DNA of 64,000 bases from Flavobacterium sp. 1 (GCF_002797935.1 NZ_PGER01000001.1:3844001-3908000); one strand, 5' to 3'. Counted from the stretch's first letter, positions 17,840 to 28,111 are shown. Made by a program: numbers and translations. Notes: a model not told the origin generated them from the letters alone.

Positions 17840-20800
17840 ATGACAACAAACCACAGATTATTTTTTTATTGCAATTTTTTATTGCCTAAAAAAGAATGGC
17901 TAATAGCATTATTTATGATGCTATTTAGCACTTATACCGTATCAGCTCAACAAGCCAATACAGTATCAGGAAAAATTACATCCGAAAAAGACGGCTTGCC
18001 TCTTCCAGGAGTAAATATCTTAGTAAAAGGAAGCTCTACAGCCGCTTCTACAGGATTTGACGGACAATATTCTATTAATGCAAAACCAACAGATGTCCTT
18101 GTTTTCTCATTCATAGGATTTGAAACTAAAGAATTAACAATTGCTAACCGCACAGAAATCAATTATGCTTTAAAAGATGACACCAACAAATTGAATGAAG
18201 TAGTTGTAGTTGGGTTCGGAACACAAAAGAAAGCAGATTTATCAGGAGCTGTAAGCGTTGTTAGCTTAAAAGATGCTAAAACAATGGTTACTTATGATGC
18301 TGCAAAAATGCTCCAAGGACAAGTAGCTGGTGTAACAGTACAATCATCTGGAGAACCAGGAGGATATGTTAATATAAAAATTAGAGGGATTTCATCTTTT
18401 TCAAACAACAACCCCCTTTTCGTAATTGATGGCATCATGGTAGAAGCTCCTAACGATTTTGCACCAGGTGATATTGAATCGATGCAGGTATTAAAAGATG
18501 CCGCTTCTGCAGCTATTTATGGTGTGCGCGGAGCCAATGGAGTAGTAATTATTACTACCAAAAAAGGAAAAACAGGAAAAATGAGTGTTGGATTTAAATC
18601 TATTACAGGATTCCAACAAGTACAAAAAAAATGGTCAGTAACAGACAGAGTAGGATACCAAACGATCACTAGTGCGGCTGAAAAAAATGCAGGATTATCA
18701 GTAGCACCTGGAAATAATCCAACAAGTCCATCATATATCAGCAATGTAAATACTGATTGGCAAGAAGAAGGATTTGGCACAGGAGTTGTACAAAATCAAT
18801 CCATAACACTTAGCGGTGGAGCTGAATCTTTAGCATATAATATGAATTTGGATTATTTTGATAATGACAGTTATCTTAAAACTCCACAAGAATATAAAAG
18901 ATATTCTATGAATTTGAATTTGTCAGGAAAAAAAGGCAGATTAAGTTACGGCTCAAAAATTGCATATACGCAATCAGGCAAGGAAACTTTCAATAGTTAT
19001 GTCGGGGAATCTGCTATTGCAAGTTTAATAACTGCAATACCTACAATGCCTGTATATGATTCTAACAGATTAGGCGGATACGGCGGAACTGATAATGCAA
19101 CTCAAAGAGCTATTTCGATGAACGTTATTGGATTTAACAACTTACTTACCAATACTGGCAACAGAAATCGTTTTATCGGAGATGTTTGGGGACAAATTGA
19201 AATCGTAAAAGGCTTAAAATACAAAATTGATGCTAGTTACGACAGAACAGATATGCAAAACAGATTGTTTATACCGCCAAGTGATTTAGGATGGTATTAT
19301 ATTACTACTAATGATGAAGCTTCACTAAACGTAAATAATGCAAACCAGACAAACACTATTCTTAACAACTTATTGACGTATGAAAAAAGTTTTGACAAAC
19401 ATAAATTTGATGTTTTAGCTGGACTAATTGAGACACGTAATGACTACTACAACCATTGGTCAAGAGGCGTAGGTTATACTCCTGGAGAAATTAGCCATAT
19501 AGAATATGCAGATGCTATTAGTGCTGGAGAATACGAAAACCACATTACAGGTAAATCTTATATCAGCAGACTTAATTATTCATTTGACGATCGCTACTTG
19601 GTACAAGCCAATTTCAGACAAGATAAATCATCTCTTTTTGGTGAAAACTATAACAAAGCTAATTCATATTCATTCTCAGGTGCATGGAAAATAAGCAATG
19701 AAAAATTCATTCATTTACCAGAATGGTTTAACACTTTAAAACTAAGAGGAAGCTGGGGTAAATTAGGCAACAACACCTTAGGGCCTTACCAATTTGCTAC
19801 AACAGTGAATCGTTTTGCAGGATATGATTATAATAATACTTTGGCGAATGGTACAACTGTGGTAAGTTTAATAGACCCAGATCTACGTTGGGAAACATCA
19901 TATACGAGTGACGTAGCATTAGAGTTCGGTCTATTCAACAATGATTTACAATTTACTACAGAATACTTTAGTAAAAAATCTGACGATCTTTTAATTGGCG
20001 TTCCTTTACCATATTCTACAGGTGCATTTCCTGCCTCTATAACCACTAATGGAGGAGCTATGAACAACAGCGGTTTTGAATTTTCAGCAACATACAACAA
20101 TTCACATCATGAGTTCAAATATGGTTTTTCGGCTAATATAGGTACTTTAAAGAATGAAGTTACAAAAATTGGTATTAATGAGAATAATCCAATTTATGGT
20201 CTTGTGGCAAAAACTGCAGTTGGAAGATCAGCAGGTGAAATTTATGCCTATCAAACAGACGGTATTTTCCAAAATGCAGCCGAAATCGCAGCGGCTCCAA
20301 CACAAACAAATGCAGGTATTGGGGATATCCGTTTCAAAGATATTAACGGTGATGGAAAAATTAATGATCAAGACAGAACTTACCAAGGTTCGGCAATTCC
20401 AAAATATACTTATGGAACAAGTTTTAATGCAAGTTATAAAAACTTTGATTTCACAATGCTATGGGTAGGTTCCGGCGGTAATAAAATATTTGATGCAATG
20501 TACCAAAACTTAATGGCTGGACAATATGGCAATCACAGTACTGATGAACTTAATTATTGGACTCCAACAAATACTAATACAAATGTTCCTCGTCCAATCA
20601 TTGGAGATCCAAATGGAAATAATAGAGAATCAAATCGTTTTATCGAAGATGGAGATTATTTCAGATTACAAACTCTAGAAATTGGATATCAAATACCAAC
20701 TCCTAAAGACTTTTTTATCGAAAAAGCTAGGATTTATGTAAATGGCCAAAACTTATATACATTTACTCATTACAAAGGCTACGACGCTGATTTTAACAGC

Positions 20801-20887
20801 AATGACGGTTTGAGATCAAGAGGGTTTGACGCTGGTTCTTTCCCAAATCCTAGAACACTTTCGTTAGGACTTGACGTGAAATTTTAA
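17840..20887 (+). CDS. SusC-family TonB-dependent outer-membrane transporter
   Basis: An outer-membrane channel that imports oligosaccharides, here predicted arabino-oligosaccharides, using TonB energy. It is 1015 residues: signal peptide to about residue 37 (TVSAQ), a carboxypeptidase-regulatory-like domain (about 40-115, VSGKITSEKDGLPLPGVNI), the SusC signature EVVVVGFGTQKK, the plug (VIDGIMVEAPNDFAPGDIES), then the 22-strand barrel ending RTLSLGLDVKF. An earlier ATG at 17829 stops after four codons, which supports the start at 17840. It is 29 bases before susD, as expected for a SusCD complex. Confidence 0.94.
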   Translation: MTTNHRLFFYCNFLLPKKEWLIALFMMLFSTYTVSAQQANTVSGKITSEKDGLPLPGVNILVKGSSTAASTGFDGQYSINAKPTDVLVFSFIGFETKELTIANRTEINYALKDDTNKLNEVVVVGFGTQKKADLSGAVSVVSLKDAKTMVTYDAAKMLQGQVAGVTVQSSGEPGGYVNIKIRGISSFSNNNPLFVIDGIMVEAPNDFAPGDIESMQVLKDAASAAIYGVRGANGVVIITTKKGKTGKMSVGFKSITGFQQVQKKWSVTDRVGYQTITSAAEKNAGLSVAPGNNPTSPSYISNVNTDWQEEGFGTGVVQNQSITLSGGAESLAYNMNLDYFDNDSYLKTPQEYKRYSMNLNLSGKKGRLSYGSKIAYTQSGKETFNSYVGESAIASLITAIPTMPVYDSNRLGGYGGTDNATQRAISMNVIGFNNLLTNTGNRNRFIGDVWGQIEIVKGLKYKIDASYDRTDMQNRLFIPPSDLGWYYITTNDEASLNVNNANQTNTILNNLLTYEKSFDKHKFDVLAGLIETRNDYYNHWSRGVGYTPGEISHIEYADAISAGEYENHITGKSYISRLNYSFDDRYLVQANFRQDKSSLFGENYNKANSYSFSGAWKISNEKFIHLPEWFNTLKLRGSWGKLGNNTLGPYQFATTVNRFAGYDYNNTLANGTTVVSLIDPDLRWETSYTSDVALEFGLFNNDLQFTTEYFSKKSDDLLIGVPLPYSTGAFPASITTNGGAMNNSGFEFSATYNNSHHEFKYGFSANIGTLKNEVTKIGINENNPIYGLVAKTAVGRSAGEIYAYQTDGIFQNAAEIAAAPTQTNAGIGDIRFKDINGDGKINDQDRTYQGSAIPKYTYGTSFNASYKNFDFTMLWVGSGGNKIFDAMYQNLMAGQYGNHSTDELNYWTPTNTNTNVPRPIIGDPNGNNRESNRFIEDGDYFRLQTLEIGYQIPTPKDFFIEKARIYVNGQNLYTFTHYKGYDADFNSNDGLRSRGFDAGSFPNPRTLSLGLDVKF

Positions 20888-20916
20888 ATTTAGCTAACCA
20901 ATTAAAACGAATTAAA

Positions 20917-22494
20917 ATGAAACATAAAATATATAAATATGCGGCTGGTTTTTTCACGCTTGCATTAATAACAACTAGTTGTGTTAGCGATGATGCCTTA
21001 ACTCAATTAGACCCAAATAATGATTCTGTAGATAAATTCTGGACAACAGATCTAGATGCTCTACAAGGAATTGATGCCTCATATTCAAGTTTATTAACCG
21101 ATGGAACGTATATGAGAAGTACTCCATTACTATTAGACTTAAAAGCAGATGATACTCGAAGTAACAGTCCTTGGGGATCTATGTACAATGTAGGCCGTTT
21201 CAATTCTAATGTAACAGATGCTGCCATTTATGGATGGTGCTATGAAACATGCTATCAAGGTATATTTAGAGCCAATCAGGTTTTGACTAATGTACCAAAA
21301 ATTAATTTTACTGACGCTGCTCTTAAAGACAGAATCCTCGGACAAGCTTATTTCTTAAGAGGATTGTATTTATTTCACATGGTAAACATGTTTAAAAACG
21401 TACCAGTACCTACAGAAATAGCAGTTTATTACCCTCAAAAAACACAAGAAGAAGGATGGAAACAAGTAATTTCTGACTTTAAAGCTGCAGCTGATTTATT
21501 GCCTACAACTTATGCAGGAATAAATGGCATCGACACTAAGGATACACAAGGACAAACAATAAAAGGACGCGCTACCAAAGGGGCAGCACTAGGATACTTA
21601 GGAAAAGCATACTTATTTACAAAAGATTTTGCGAGTGCAAAAACTACTTTCAAACAAGTAATTGATCTAGGAGTTTATTCATTAGTATCAAATTATCGTG
21701 ATAACTTTACAGATACAAACGAGAACAATTCAGAATCTCTATTTGAGGTTCAGTTTAGTAGAGCAGCAGGCGGCGTTGGACTAGGATGGGGAGGAATTCC
21801 AGCATCAGACTGGGGTAAAACGTCAGCAAGAGCAATTACTTATGCTCCAAGAGCTTTTGGATGGACAGACGTACAGCCAACTTGGGCATTATATAATGAA
21901 TTTCATGATGAGTTAACCACTTCTGGAGCTGTAGATCCGCGTTTGGACGCTACAATGTTCTACAACAAACCTGGAACTAAACTTTACGGACAAGATTTTG
22001 CTGCTTTTTATGCTGGTAATGCCGCAGATTTAAATGATTTATTCTGTAGAAAGTACGAGAATTCAGACGGAGGTTATGCAAACGAGTATGACTGGCGTTC
22101 AGGAATCAACGAGCGTTTATTACGTTATGCTGATATATTATTAATGTATGCTGAATGTTTGAATGAAACTGGAGATACTCCTGGAGCGTATACTTACATC
22201 CAAATGGTTAGATCCCGTGCAGGCTTACCAAATTTAAGCACTGCAAAACCAGGACTAAGCCAAGCAGCAATGAGAGAACAAATAGGACATGAAAGATTCT
22301 TAGAATTCCCTCTTGAAGGTCACCGTTTTGATGATATTCGTCGCTGGGGCTGGTTGGAAAACCCTACCAAACTAGCATGGCTAAAAGCAAGAGACGTAGA
22401 ATTCAATTCGTATGCTGCTGGAAGAGAATATTTCCCAATACCGCAATTAGACATGGACAATAACCCAGGAATGACACAAAATCCAAGTTATTAA
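20917..22494 (+). CDS. SusD/RagB-family glycan-binding lipoprotein
   Basis: The surface lipoprotein lid of the SusC channel; it captures arabinan fragments and hands them to the transporter. It is 525 residues with a lipobox ending TTSC (Cys22). Features are a TPR-rich alpha-helical core (ILGQAYFLRGLYLFHMVN; ALGYLGKAYLFTKDF) and the C-terminal ERFLEFPLEGHRFDDIRRWG and YFPIPQLDMDNNPGMTQNP signatures of the family. It is immediately downstream of susC. Confidence 0.94.
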   Translation: MKHKIYKYAAGFFTLALITTSCVSDDALTQLDPNNDSVDKFWTTDLDALQGIDASYSSLLTDGTYMRSTPLLLDLKADDTRSNSPWGSMYNVGRFNSNVTDAAIYGWCYETCYQGIFRANQVLTNVPKINFTDAALKDRILGQAYFLRGLYLFHMVNMFKNVPVPTEIAVYYPQKTQEEGWKQVISDFKAAADLLPTTYAGINGIDTKDTQGQTIKGRATKGAALGYLGKAYLFTKDFASAKTTFKQVIDLGVYSLVSNYRDNFTDTNENNSESLFEVQFSRAAGGVGLGWGGIPASDWGKTSARAITYAPRAFGWTDVQPTWALYNEFHDELTTSGAVDPRLDATMFYNKPGTKLYGQDFAAFYAGNAADLNDLFCRKYENSDGGYANEYDWRSGINERLLRYADILLMYAECLNETGDTPGAYTYIQMVRSRAGLPNLSTAKPGLSQAAMREQIGHERFLEFPLEGHRFDDIRRWGWLENPTKLAWLKARDVEFNSYAAGREYFPIPQLDMDNNPGMTQNPSY

Positions 22495-22498
22495 TATA

Positions 22499-22534
22499 AT
22501 TATTTGAGTTAGTTAAATTATTTGAGTTAGTTGA
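22499..22534 (+). repeat. Two tandem 18-bp units after susD
   Basis: ATTATTTGAGTTAGTTAA is repeated twice with one or two changes between the susD stop and the hairpin at 22540. Confidence 0.55.
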
Positions 22535-22539
22535 GTTTT

Positions 22540-22581
22540 AAAATCATGTGGTAGCCCCAAAAAAGGATACCATGTGATTTT
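22540..22581 (+). terminator. Intercistronic hairpin after susD
   Basis: A 14-bp stem (AAAATCATGTGGTA / TACCATGTGATTTT, with two G-T pairs) followed by TATAAC. It resembles the hairpin at 23686-23720 in sequence. It may attenuate or process the mRNA rather than end the operon. Confidence 0.6.
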
Positions 22582-22642
22582 ATAACATAAAAACTAATCA
22601 AAAAAAACAAATTTTAATTAAAAAATACTAATAAAATATTTT

Positions 22643-23659
22643 ATGAAAAACACAAAATCTATTGCTTATATTTTATTATTTGGAATGCTTATCGCAAGTT
22701 GTCAAAACGAAGAAGCCAGTACTCCTTCATCAGTTATCAGTGGTACACCTACTGGTACGGTAGCAAAAACTAAAAGCATTACTGCAAAGACAGTAACTGG
22801 AACTGTAGCATCGCATGATCCTAGTACAATTGTAAAAAGCGGAGTGAATTATTATGTATTTACCACTGGAGACAATATTCCAATGACATATTCGACCAAT
22901 TTAATTAATTGGACTTGGGGAACATCTGTTTTCACTTCTACTCCAAGTTGGATAACCAATTATGTTCCTGGTTTCACAAAAACATATTGGGCTCCTGATG
23001 TGGCTTGGTTTAACAATCGTTGGAACATGTATTATTCGTGTTCTACATTTGGTTCGGCTACTTCTGCAATTGGTTTAGTAACAACACCTGCTATTTCGCA
23101 AAGTGCAGGAACAACCTGGACAGACAGAGGACGAGTAGTTTCATCCACCTCATCATCAGACGTAAATGCTATAGATCCTTCTATTTTGGTAGACGGTTCC
23201 AATGTCTATATGGCGTATGGCTCTTGGCACGCAGGAATAGGCGTGGTCCAAATTACTCCGTCAACTGGAATGCCAATAGGAACTAGAACAATTGTTGCTG
23301 GCGGAAACGCAGCCTCTTGGGAAGCGCCTTGTTTAATCAAAGAAGGAAGCTATTATTATATGTTTGTAAACCGTGGCAACTGTTGTCAAGGAGTTAACAG
23401 CACTTATTACATTGTTGTAGGCCGTTCTACTAGTCCGTTTGGCCCGTTTGTTGACAAAAATGGCGTAAACCTAACCGCTGGCGGAGGCACAACAGTATTA
23501 GCAACACAAGGAAACTATATTGGACCTGGACATTTATCAAGAATTACAGGTACTCAAAAAGGATCTGTACATTATTATGACGGTGCCGACAGTGGCAATC
23601 CAAAACTAGAAATTGTTTATTTTGCATGGTCAAACGGATGGCCAGCGCTTACATATTAA
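22643..23659 (+). CDS. GH43 arabinan endo-1,5-alpha-L-arabinanase, lipoprotein
   Basis: A surface or periplasmic enzyme expected to cut the alpha-1,5-arabinan backbone. It is 338 residues with a lipobox LIASC (Cys20). GH43 acids: Asp59 (HDPSTI), Asp178 (AIDPSIL) and Glu227 (WEAPCL). The WAPDV, GSWHAG and EAPCLIKEGSYYY motifs are those of the endo-arabinanase group. It sits between two homologous hairpins, as a self-contained cassette downstream of susD. Confidence 0.86.
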   Translation: MKNTKSIAYILLFGMLIASCQNEEASTPSSVISGTPTGTVAKTKSITAKTVTGTVASHDPSTIVKSGVNYYVFTTGDNIPMTYSTNLINWTWGTSVFTSTPSWITNYVPGFTKTYWAPDVAWFNNRWNMYYSCSTFGSATSAIGLVTTPAISQSAGTTWTDRGRVVSSTSSSDVNAIDPSILVDGSNVYMAYGSWHAGIGVVQITPSTGMPIGTRTIVAGGNAASWEAPCLIKEGSYYYMFVNRGNCCQGVNSTYYIVVGRSTSPFGPFVDKNGVNLTAGGGTTVLATQGNYIGPGHLSRITGTQKGSVHYYDGADSGNPKLEIVYFAWSNGWPALTY

Positions 23660-23685
23660 AATTATATCAATCCATTAAAATAAAT

Positions 23686-23720
23686 ATCATGGGGTTAACT
23701 CCACAAAAGAACCCCATGAT
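23686..23720 (+). terminator. Intercistronic hairpin before GH51
   Basis: Perfect 11-bp arms (ATCATGGGGTT / AACCCCATGAT) followed by TTTTATAA. It is similar in sequence to the hairpin at 22540-22581. Confidence 0.65.
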
Positions 23721-23739
23721 TTTATAAATTAGAAACAAC

Positions 23740-25287
23740 ATGAAAAAGACATTCTTATTATTATTAGTTTTAGCTTTTTGCAATCAATCCAGTTTTGCTC
23801 AAAAAGAAACTACAGCACTTACTATTAAAAATACTGCAGATGCTCCAACAATCAACAAAAATATCTATGGTCATTTTGCAGAACATTTAGGAAGATGCAT
23901 ATATGGCGGCTTTTTTGTGGGTGATACTTCTAAAATACCAAATACTGCTGGTGTCCGCAATGATATTGTTAAGGCATTAAAAGAGTTAAAAATTCCAAAT
24001 TTAAGATGGCCAGGCGGCTGTTTTGCAGACACCTATCACTGGAAAGACGGTATTGGACCAAAAGAACAAAGACCAACTATCGTAAATAAATGGTGGGGTG
24101 GCGTAACCGAAGACAATAGTTTTGGAACACATGATTTCCTAAATATGTGTGAACTTCTTGGAGCTGAACCATATTTGTCAGGAAACGTAGGAAGCGGAAC
24201 GGTTCAGGAATTGGCTGATTGGGTTCAGTACACCAACTTTGGAGGCAAAAGCCCGATGAGTGATTTGCGTAAAAAAAATGGAAGAACAGAACCTTGGAAA
24301 GTTAAATTCTGGGGAATCGGAAATGAAGCTTGGGGTTGCGGAGGAAATATGACCGCAGATTATTATGTGGGTGAATATAGAAAATTTGCAACCTTCATGT
24401 CCGATTGGGAAAACACAGGAGGTTTAACCCGCATTGCTTCCGGATCAAATAGTTCCGATTATAATTGGACCGAAACCTTAATGAAAGATATTCCCCTAAA
24501 TATGTTGGGAGGAGTTGGAGTACATCATTATGCTGTAATTAATTGGGATAAAAAAGGAGATGGAACAGATTTTTCTGAAGACGGATATTTCCATACGATG
24601 AAATCAGCTTTAAAAATGGAAGAGCTCGTGACTAAACACGCGGCTATCATGGACAAATACGATCCTAAGAAAAAAGTAGCGATGATTGTAGACGAATGGG
24701 GTGCATGGTATGAAGTGGAAAAAGGGACAAACCCTGGTTTCTTATACCAGCAAAACACCATGAGAGATGCTGTTCTGGCTGGAGCAACACTAAATATTTT
24801 CAACAACCATGCAGACAGAGTCCGTATGGCGAACTTGGCACAATGCGTAAACGTTTTACAAGCTGTAATCTTAACTGATAAAGCAAAAATGATTACAACT
24901 CCAACTTATTCTGTAATGAAAATGTACAGTGTACATCAGGATGCCCAATTATTGCCAGTAACTTTTCAATCGCCATTATACACTTTTAATGGAGAAACAC
25001 TTCCTGCAATATCTGCATCAGCTTCAAAAGATAAAAATGGTGTAATTCACATCTCATTAGTAAATGTTGATGCACAAAAAACAAACAAAATAGAAATTGA
25101 TATAAATGATCTTGGTGTTAAAAATTTCACTGGAACAATATTAACAGCAGCTAAATTGCAGGATTACAATTCATTCGAAAACCCAAACAAAATTATACCA
25201 ACAGTTTTTAAAGGTTTCGAAAACAAAAAAGGAAAACTTGAAATCACTATTCCTCCTTTCTCAGTAGTTGTTTTAGAAGGAAAATAA
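23740..25287 (+). CDS. GH51 alpha-L-arabinofuranosidase (short form, secreted)
   Basis: A retaining exo-arabinofuranosidase of 515 residues, close in length to the classical GH51 AbfA enzymes, but with a signal peptide (MKKTFLLLLV ... FAQ, residue 21), so probably periplasmic. The acid/base is Glu196 in WGIGNEAWGCGG and the nucleophile Glu319 in IVDEWGAWY. PNLRWPGGCFADTYHWKDGIGP is present. It lacks the N-terminal CBM-like region found in the other two GH51 proteins in this window. It is 11 bases upstream of a GH43 lipoprotein gene, so translation is likely coupled. Confidence 0.92.
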   Translation: MKKTFLLLLVLAFCNQSSFAQKETTALTIKNTADAPTINKNIYGHFAEHLGRCIYGGFFVGDTSKIPNTAGVRNDIVKALKELKIPNLRWPGGCFADTYHWKDGIGPKEQRPTIVNKWWGGVTEDNSFGTHDFLNMCELLGAEPYLSGNVGSGTVQELADWVQYTNFGGKSPMSDLRKKNGRTEPWKVKFWGIGNEAWGCGGNMTADYYVGEYRKFATFMSDWENTGGLTRIASGSNSSDYNWTETLMKDIPLNMLGGVGVHHYAVINWDKKGDGTDFSEDGYFHTMKSALKMEELVTKHAAIMDKYDPKKKVAMIVDEWGAWYEVEKGTNPGFLYQQNTMRDAVLAGATLNIFNNHADRVRMANLAQCVNVLQAVILTDKAKMITTPTYSVMKMYSVHQDAQLLPVTFQSPLYTFNGETLPAISASASKDKNGVIHISLVNVDAQKTNKIEIDINDLGVKNFTGTILTAAKLQDYNSFENPNKIIPTVFKGFENKKGKLEITIPPFSVVVLEGK

Positions 25288-25298
25288 AAACACACAAA

Positions 25299-26915
25299 AT
25301 GAATAAGTCAAATTCAATTTTAAGGTTAATGTTAAATACTGCAATTCTATTGTTAGTATTTACTGTGGCTAGCTGTTCTAAAGGAGATGATCCGGCACCA
25401 GACCCAACTCCTACGCCAACTCCGACCCCTACTCCTACTCCAACATTTGCAGGACCTACCTATGCAGATAATTATTCATCGATAGCTTCTTGGAGTACTA
25501 ATTCGCAATGGAATTTAGCCAATGTGCATGATCCATCAGTAGCCAAATGTGGAGATTATTATTATATGTACCAAACAGATGCTTCCTACGGAAATGCAAC
25601 TGATGGTCACGGACATTTTTTCTACAGACGTTCCAAAGACCTTATTACTTGGGAATTTATGGGTTCCTCAATGACCTCTGCACCAGCTTGGGTAAAGGAT
25701 TCTTTGAATAACAAGAGAGCCCGTATGAATCCGGCTCTGCCTGCCATCACAAGCCCTAATTATGGATATTGGGCTCCTTGTGTCCGTAAAGTGGGCAGTA
25801 AATACCGTATGTATTATAGCATTGTAGTCGATAATCCAATAATCGGCACCAGTTTTGACAACTCTTGGAGTGAAAGAGCCTTTATTGGTTTGGCAGAAAC
25901 CGATGATTTAGCCACAAATGTTTGGACAGATAAAGGAATGGTCGTTTGTTCAGAACCAGATGGCGTAAAACCATATTCGTTTACCGGTACAAGAAACTGG
26001 GAAGATGCTTATTTTAAATTTAATGCAATTGACCCTAGTTTTATTGAAACTCCTGAAGGAGAGCAATACTTAATTTATGGTTCTTGGCATTCGGGCATCG
26101 CTGCCTTAAAACTGAATCCAACAACAGGAAAACCAGATCAATTGAAAACCCTTGCCGATTATGGGACTCGTATCGCAACACGCAGTGCGACCAGCCGTTG
26201 GCAAGCATCAGAAGGTCCAGAGATAATCTACAACTCCGATACTGGCTATTATTATTTATTTTTAGCCTATGATGGTTTGGATGTACCCTATAATACCAGG
26301 GTTTGCCGTTCCAAAAATATTATAGGACCTTTCATGGGAATCAACGGTGCAAATGTAACCACTGGTGCCGATTGCTGGCCAATGCTGACACATCCTTATG
26401 GCTTCAATAATCATACAGGCTGGGTAGGAATTTCGCATTGTGCTATTTTCCAAAATCCTGAAACAAAACAGTGGTTTTACTCTTCACAAGCACGTTTGCC
26501 AAAAGATGTGCCGGGAATTGCCGTATCAAATGCGATAATGATGGGACATGTTCGCGAAATCCAATGGACTGAGGACGGATGGCCAGTAATAGCACCTGAG
26601 CGTTATGCCGGTGTGCCAGCTACTACCATTACCGAAGCCTCTTTTATTGGAACATGGGAACAAATCACTATGAATTATCAATATGCAACCATTCAAAAAT
26701 CGGCTACTATTTATTTAACTGCTGACAAAAAAGTGAGTGGAGGCGTTTCTGGAACATGGTCGTATGACAGTACTGCTAAAACATTGACCGTAAATGGTGT
26801 AAAATGCAAAGTAAATGATGCTTGGGACTGGGAAAGCGCTACGCGCAAAGTAACGCTTACTTATTCCGGACTTACTGGAGCCGGCATACCAGTGTGGGGC
26901 AAAAAAATAAATTAA
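25299..26915 (+). CDS. GH43 endo-arabinanase lipoprotein with Thr-Pro linker and C-terminal domain
   Basis: A surface endo-alpha-1,5-arabinanase-like protein of 538 residues. Lipobox VASC (Cys26), then a flexible Thr-Pro repeat linker (about 35-49), the GH43 propeller (about 60-450) and a C-terminal beta-barrel domain (about 455-538, SFIGTWEQITMNYQY) as found in extracellular arabinanases. Catalytic residues: Asp78 (HDPSV), Asp245 (AIDPSF) and Glu305 (SEGPEI). The arrangement recalls the arabinan-induced Bacteroides enzyme BT0367. The linker would hold the enzyme off the outer membrane. Confidence 0.88.
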   Translation: MNKSNSILRLMLNTAILLLVFTVASCSKGDDPAPDPTPTPTPTPTPTPTFAGPTYADNYSSIASWSTNSQWNLANVHDPSVAKCGDYYYMYQTDASYGNATDGHGHFFYRRSKDLITWEFMGSSMTSAPAWVKDSLNNKRARMNPALPAITSPNYGYWAPCVRKVGSKYRMYYSIVVDNPIIGTSFDNSWSERAFIGLAETDDLATNVWTDKGMVVCSEPDGVKPYSFTGTRNWEDAYFKFNAIDPSFIETPEGEQYLIYGSWHSGIAALKLNPTTGKPDQLKTLADYGTRIATRSATSRWQASEGPEIIYNSDTGYYYLFLAYDGLDVPYNTRVCRSKNIIGPFMGINGANVTTGADCWPMLTHPYGFNNHTGWVGISHCAIFQNPETKQWFYSSQARLPKDVPGIAVSNAIMMGHVREIQWTEDGWPVIAPERYAGVPATTITEASFIGTWEQITMNYQYATIQKSATIYLTADKKVSGGVSGTWSYDSTAKTLTVNGVKCKVNDAWDWESATRKVTLTYSGLTGAGIPVWGKKIN

Positions 26916-26927
26916 TCTTTTACTATC

Positions 26928-26960
26928 AAAACCCTTTTTTAAGCTTTAAAAAAGGGTTTT
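26928..26960 (+). terminator. Strong hairpin after the GH43 lipoprotein gene
   Basis: Perfect 15-bp arms (AAAACCCTTTTTTAA / TTAAAAAAGGGTTTT) with a 3-base loop. It may end the susC transcript or form an internal attenuator before the next GH43 gene. Confidence 0.75.
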
Positions 26961-27000
26961 GAATTTCAACAAACCCCCGTTTTCATAAATTCTGTTTCTA

Positions 27001-27990
27001 ATGAAAAATATTTTTATCCCAATCCTTTCTTTTGTTCTGATGACATCAGTCAAGACAACAGCACAAGATAAAACTTTGGCTTCCGCCAATGGACAAAAAA
27101 AAGCACCAGTCGCCAATAATCCGATTATAAAAGACAAATACACCGGAGATCCTGCAGCTTTAGTTTACAAAGACAAGGTGTATCTCTATGCAGGCCATGA
27201 TGAAGCGCCAAATGATTTCAATTTTTATAAAATGAACGAATGGCTGGTGTATTCCAGTTCCGACATGGTGCATTGGCAAGAACATCCCGTTCCGCTGAAA
27301 GTGACTAATTTCGCTTGGGCAAAATCCGATGCATGGGCGGCTCAAGTCATTGAGCGCAATGGAAAATTTTACTGGTACGTTACTGTTGAACATGGAACTA
27401 TTAATGGAAAAGCGATTGGAGTTGCAATTTCAGACAGTCCTACAGGGCCTTTCAAAGATGTACTGGAAAAAGCTCTTATTACCAATGACATGACAACCCA
27501 AACCAATATTAGCTGGGATGATATCGATCCAACAGTAATGATTGATGATAATGGCCAAGCTTATCTTTTCTGGGGAAATACCGTTTGCCATTATGTCAAA
27601 TTGAAAGCAAACATGACCGAACTCGATGGTCCAATCCAAACCATTTCTTTACCAAATTATACTGAAGCGCCTTGGATTCACAAACACAACAACTGGTATT
27701 ACTTGTCGTATGCTTATCAGTTTCCAGAAAAAATAGCCTACGCAATGAGTAAATCCATCAACGGCCCTTGGGAATACAAAGGAATCTTAAATGAACTCGC
27801 TGGGAACTCAAACACAAACCACCAAGCGATAATCGATTTCAAAGGAAAATCCTATTTCATTTACCACAATGGAAGTATCGAACCCAGTGGCGGGAGTTTT
27901 AGAAGATCTGTTTGTGTGGATAGTTTGTTTTATAATAAAGATGGAACTATAAAACGAGTGATTATGACAACTGAAGGGATAACGGAGTAG
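27001..27990 (+). CDS. Secreted GH43 arabinofuranosidase-like enzyme
   Basis: A GH43 propeller enzyme of 329 residues with a signal peptide ending at TTAQ (residue 22). Acids: Asp50 (TGDPAAL), Asp176 (DDIDPTV) and Glu222 (YTEAPWI). The motif set (YLYAGHDEAP, WLVYSSSDMVHW, SPTGPFKD) is that of exo-acting arabinofuranosidases or beta-xylosidases rather than endo-arabinanases. It lies after a strong hairpin and has no operator of its own, so it probably depends on read-through from the susC operon or on an unseen promoter. Confidence 0.82.
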   Translation: MKNIFIPILSFVLMTSVKTTAQDKTLASANGQKKAPVANNPIIKDKYTGDPAALVYKDKVYLYAGHDEAPNDFNFYKMNEWLVYSSSDMVHWQEHPVPLKVTNFAWAKSDAWAAQVIERNGKFYWYVTVEHGTINGKAIGVAISDSPTGPFKDVLEKALITNDMTTQTNISWDDIDPTVMIDDNGQAYLFWGNTVCHYVKLKANMTELDGPIQTISLPNYTEAPWIHKHNNWYYLSYAYQFPEKIAYAMSKSINGPWEYKGILNELAGNSNTNHQAIIDFKGKSYFIYHNGSIEPSGGSFRRSVCVDSLFYNKDGTIKRVIMTTEGITE

Positions 27991-28111
27991 GCAGTACTCA
28001 GATTGCAGTTAGCAGTTTTCAATAAACTGAATTGTACTGAATATTAACAACCAAAAAAACATTAAAACTTATATTTTCTTAAATGACTATATGTTTAAAA
28101 AAGCAGCACAA

